From Saprospiraceae bacterium (lineage in GTDB: Bacteria > Bacteroidota > Bacteroidia > Chitinophagales > Saprospiraceae), in contig JALWRC010000089.1 in assembly GCA_027080725.1 (NCBI GenBank), positions 1-42,900 of the forward strand: a stretch of DNA of 42,900 nt. Reading direction: 5' to 3'. Positions 42,511 to 42,900 of this stretch are shown here, piece by piece. Positions within the stretch are counted from its first letter, which is position 1. Each line of letters begins with the position of its first letter. The notes under the pieces were generated by a model. That model made no database searches, was not told where the DNA came from, and worked only from the letters and a program-made list of their open reading frames with translations. The position numbers were made by a program, and so were the translations under genes.

Positions 42511-42900
42511 AAGGATCCCGTCCGGCGGTGTGCATGTCCAAATGCCTGCCGGCGGGGTTTTTATACACATATGTAATCTGTCAATCCTAAATGGACAGAC
42601 CACATTAGGGATTCTCCGGTGTGTTCAAGGCAGTCACCAAAACGGAGGGTCCGCAGGGCGGAGGCCTCCCGTATGATTTTTATATTTGATGAAATGCACA
42701 TCCCGTAAGACAAATGCTTCTTTTACTATCAGTAGAAGTCCTATCCTAAGGACCGTATAACTTAACCTGAGAAGGGTATCCTGTATCCTGTATCCTGTAT
42801 CCTGTATCCTGTATCCTGTATCCTGTATCCTGTATCCTGTATCCTGTATCCTGTATAATAGGTTGCTTAAAGATACGAAAAATTTACGTAATGCTGTAGG
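42511..42900. repeat. long direct repeat, copy 2 (runs off the window)
   Basis: Matches 38711-39086. Its start lies 28 bp upstream of the Cys-rich lipoprotein gene. All hairpins seen in copy 1 are kept: CCGGC type at 42517-42556, CCTAAATG/CATTAGG, CTTCT/AGAAG and GTCCT/AGGAC. The repeat still matches at the last base, so its true length is larger than seen here. Confidence 0.9.
42778..42854. repeat. heptamer tandem array ATCCTGT x 11
   Basis: Eleven perfect copies of ATCCTGT (77 bp) at the position where copy 1 has nine. Confidence 0.97.

Overview
The window reads as a chromosomal segment of a Bacteroidota bacterium, probably of the Saprospiraceae/Chitinophagaceae type (phylum well supported, family only inferred). 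The evidence is C-terminal type IX secretion (T9SS) sorting domains on three reading frames, a GLPGLI-family protein, DUF4837 and probable DUF4199 proteins, the acpP-fabF-rnc order, and many promoters with the Bacteroidota -7 element TAnnTTTG placed 10-50 nt before start codons. These -7 elements were used to correct several start codons.

Layout. 1-130: 3' end of a 5S rRNA with its terminator. 0.2-6.2 kb: a secreted plant-type LRR protein overlapping an exported isoaspartyl peptidase/asparaginase, then queD, then a large fusion of an HExxH peptidase domain, a beta-propeller and an outer-membrane barrel. 6.4-11.4 kb: a hypothetical gene, then acpP, fabF and rnc (minus strand) diverging from pyruvate kinase. 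11.4-18 kb: a menB-paaZ pair, a membrane-anchored SRPBCC-like protein, a lipoprotein amidohydrolase and a short-chain polyprenyl diphosphate synthase. 18-23 kb: a repeat-rich, MITE-like segment beside an ArsR regulator, a TIGR02757 protein, a ric-cytochrome c operon (Fe-S repair) and a HTH regulator. 23-34.3 kb: cyclase-family hydrolase, CbpA-type DnaJ, 2H phosphoesterase with a haem-binding protein, a small membrane protein, CDP-alcohol phosphatidyltransferase, a 1169-residue outer-membrane protein, tandem UspA, a MoxR ATPase with palindromic operator-like sites, and a DUF4837 lipoprotein. These are mostly ordinary housekeeping or envelope genes.

34.5-42.9 kb is the accessory and most unusual part. 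All genes are on the minus strand and most products are exported. Two long direct repeats (38711-39086 and 42511 to the window end, at least 376 bp) each lie about 20-30 bp upstream of a gene for a Cys-rich exported protein. The repeats carry several conserved hairpins and a heptamer array (ATCCTGT, 9 copies in one, 11 in the other). Downstream of the first Cys-rich gene are a GLPGLI protein and an outer-membrane receptor-like barrel. Downstream of the second is a T9SS-secreted protein followed by an orphan T9SS sorting-domain fragment and a REP-like hairpin. This looks like a repeat-delimited cassette region for surface or secreted Cys-rich proteins. Its function is unknown, and I regard it as the best candidate for something undescribed.

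Limits: everything was read by eye. Family names rest on recognised motifs, not on searches, and repeat identities were compared by hand.
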